Below the pieces are notes generated by a model. That model saw nothing but the letters and a program-made list of their open reading frames with translations, was not told where the DNA came from and searched no databases. DNA of 64,000 nucleotides, from assembly GCA_015060765.1 (NCBI GenBank), contig SUXW01000010.1, forward strand, positions 33,757 to 97,756. The letters are read 5' to 3'. This document shows, in pieces, positions 63,407 through 64,000 of this stretch. The DNA comes from Bacteroides sp. GTDB taxonomy: Bacteria > Bacteroidota > Bacteroidia > Bacteroidales > Bacteroidaceae. A program made the position numbers and the translations under genes. The first letter of the stretch is position 1; every line of letters begins with the position of its first letter.

Positions 63407-63448
63407 TTTACAGTCTCCCAGGGGGCATGTATCCCCCACCTGTGTCAG
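63393..63448. repeat. Two nested stems (ctgacacag ... ctgtgtcag; ggggg ... ccccc)
   Basis: ctgacacag at 63393-63401 with ctgtgtcag at 63440-63448, and an inner ggggg (63421) / ccccc (63433) with a seven-base loop. Lies exactly where the antitoxin gene is broken, so it may be the end of a mobile element or a deletion scar. Confidence 0.6.
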
Positions 63449-63502
63449 TATCTGTCCCCTGACATATTTGGCTATTGCACTGCTTTCTTAAAATTCAGCT
63501 GA

Positions 63503-64000
63503 CTACACTCCGAGTTCCAAACTCCATTCATAGACGGGCTGAATCTTCATCTTGTGACCATCCTCCTCTATTTCGCCGCTCTCATGGTCAGTGAGTAGCA
63601 ACAGATTTTCGCATTTGGTCTGTCTGGCGGCAAGCAGTAGGCCATTCTTCTCACGCTTGTAAGTATTTTCAGCAGAAATATCGTATGACACCTGTATGGC
63701 TTGTATGACCTGATTACCTTTGCAGACCACAAAGTCGCACTCGCCCGAACGGTCGTTCAGGTAATAGACATCCAATCCCTCCGACTTGCATTTCCTGACA
63801 AGGTGAATGGCTACGATGGTTTCCAGCCGATGACCAAGGTTCTCGCCCGCAAAGGCATTCTCGCGTTGGTCCATCATGGCCACGTCAACGGCATAGACCT
63901 TTTCCTGGACAGAGCGTTGCTTGCTCTTTTGCGAATACTTTTGAATACCCACCAGCATATAGGCTTCCTTCAAGTATTTCACGTAGTTCTTGGCCGTATG
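63503..64000 (-). CDS. ATP-binding protein, DUF4143 C-terminal half (5' end outside window)
   Basis: 166 codons are visible; the frame is open to the right edge. It matches the C-terminal part of ATPase_14/DUF4143 proteins: NYVKYLKEAYMLVGIQKYSQKSK, then YAVDVAMM, and the nuclease-like end AIHLVRKCKSEGLDVYYLNDRSGECDFVVCKGNQVIQAIQVSYD. It is on the opposite strand to the truncated antitoxin. The P-loop part lies outside the window. Third member of this broad ATPase group in the window (compare 13565 and 16168). Confidence 0.85.
   Translation of the reverse strand, partial: HTAKNYVKYLKEAYMLVGIQKYSQKSKQRSVQEKVYAVDVAMMDQRENAFAGENLGHRLETIVAIHLVRKCKSEGLDVYYLNDRSGECDFVVCKGNQVIQAIQVSYDISAENTYKREKNGLLLAARQTKCENLLLLTDHESGEIEEDGHKMKIQPVYEWSLELGV

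Noticed and set aside
1..64000. tRNA, rRNA and riboswitch genes
   Set aside because: No cloverleaf with a T-loop consensus, rRNA stretch or known riboswitch core was recognised when reading the intergenic regions; a covariance-model search would settle it.

Overview
The window reads as chromosomal DNA of a gut-type Bacteroidaceae member (Bacteroides or Phocaeicola; species not resolved). The signs are promoters of the Bacteroides type (-7 box TAnnTTTG), HU-like proteins with a 'smalltalk' peptide and a DUF4248-type protein, fimbrillin-like lipoproteins, DUF4837, DUF6340 and DUF4922 families, a PL10-CE8 pectinase, and SecA with a C-terminal zinc tail. No rRNA, tRNA or CRISPR array was seen.

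Layout. 1-9.8 kb (all minus): an LptE-like gene cut by the window edge, a sigma-54 activator, myo-inositol-phosphate synthase, mannonate dehydratase, and upstream of these a tightly overlapping operon: pdxA, nucleotidyltransferase, ATP-grasp-like protein, CDP-alcohol phosphotransferase, flippase-like membrane protein, HAD phosphatase. I read these genes as a pathway making and displaying an inositol-type phospholipid head group. 9.8-20.4 kb: an accessory island between pdxA and DUF4837/rlmN. It holds an HU/smalltalk/DUF4248 set, two paralogous modules (a tiny peptide with constant N-terminus and variable C-terminus, followed by a repeat-bearing surface lipoprotein), a DUF234-type ATPase, a HigBA toxin-antitoxin pair, a decayed DUF4143 ATPase, two unknown genes, and six copies of one terminator-like repeat at module edges.

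20.4-28.6 kb: DUF4837 and rlmN (minus), then a plus-strand operon of a GT2/HIT-like fusion, a SpoIID-like protein without signal peptide and an AmpG-like permease (perhaps muropeptide recycling), then a SIMPL protein. 28.6-34.2 kb: glycan enzymes (beta-helix/TIM-barrel-type protein, GH43, BadF-type sugar kinase). 34.3-57.9 kb: mainly core genes: rpsA, rnz with an ECF sigma operon, mazG, valS, a DUF6340 lipoprotein, secA, a phosphatase-fold protein that has lost most metal ligands together with an Lnb/DUF4105 membrane protein, then coaX, a barrel protein, a TPR protein, lptC, a CBS transporter and ppiD/surA.

58-64 kb: a PL10-CE8 pectinase, an HU-like gene enclosed by a ~105-bp inverted repeat, a complete IS3-family element (24-bp terminal repeats, 3-bp GAT target duplication, A_AAA_AAC frameshift site), a truncated AbiEi-type antitoxin and a DUF4143 ATPase running off the window.

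Most worth a second look: the inositol-lipid-like operon with its unexplained ATP-grasp protein, the leader/core-like peptides paired with surface lipoproteins, and the HU gene inside long inverted repeats.
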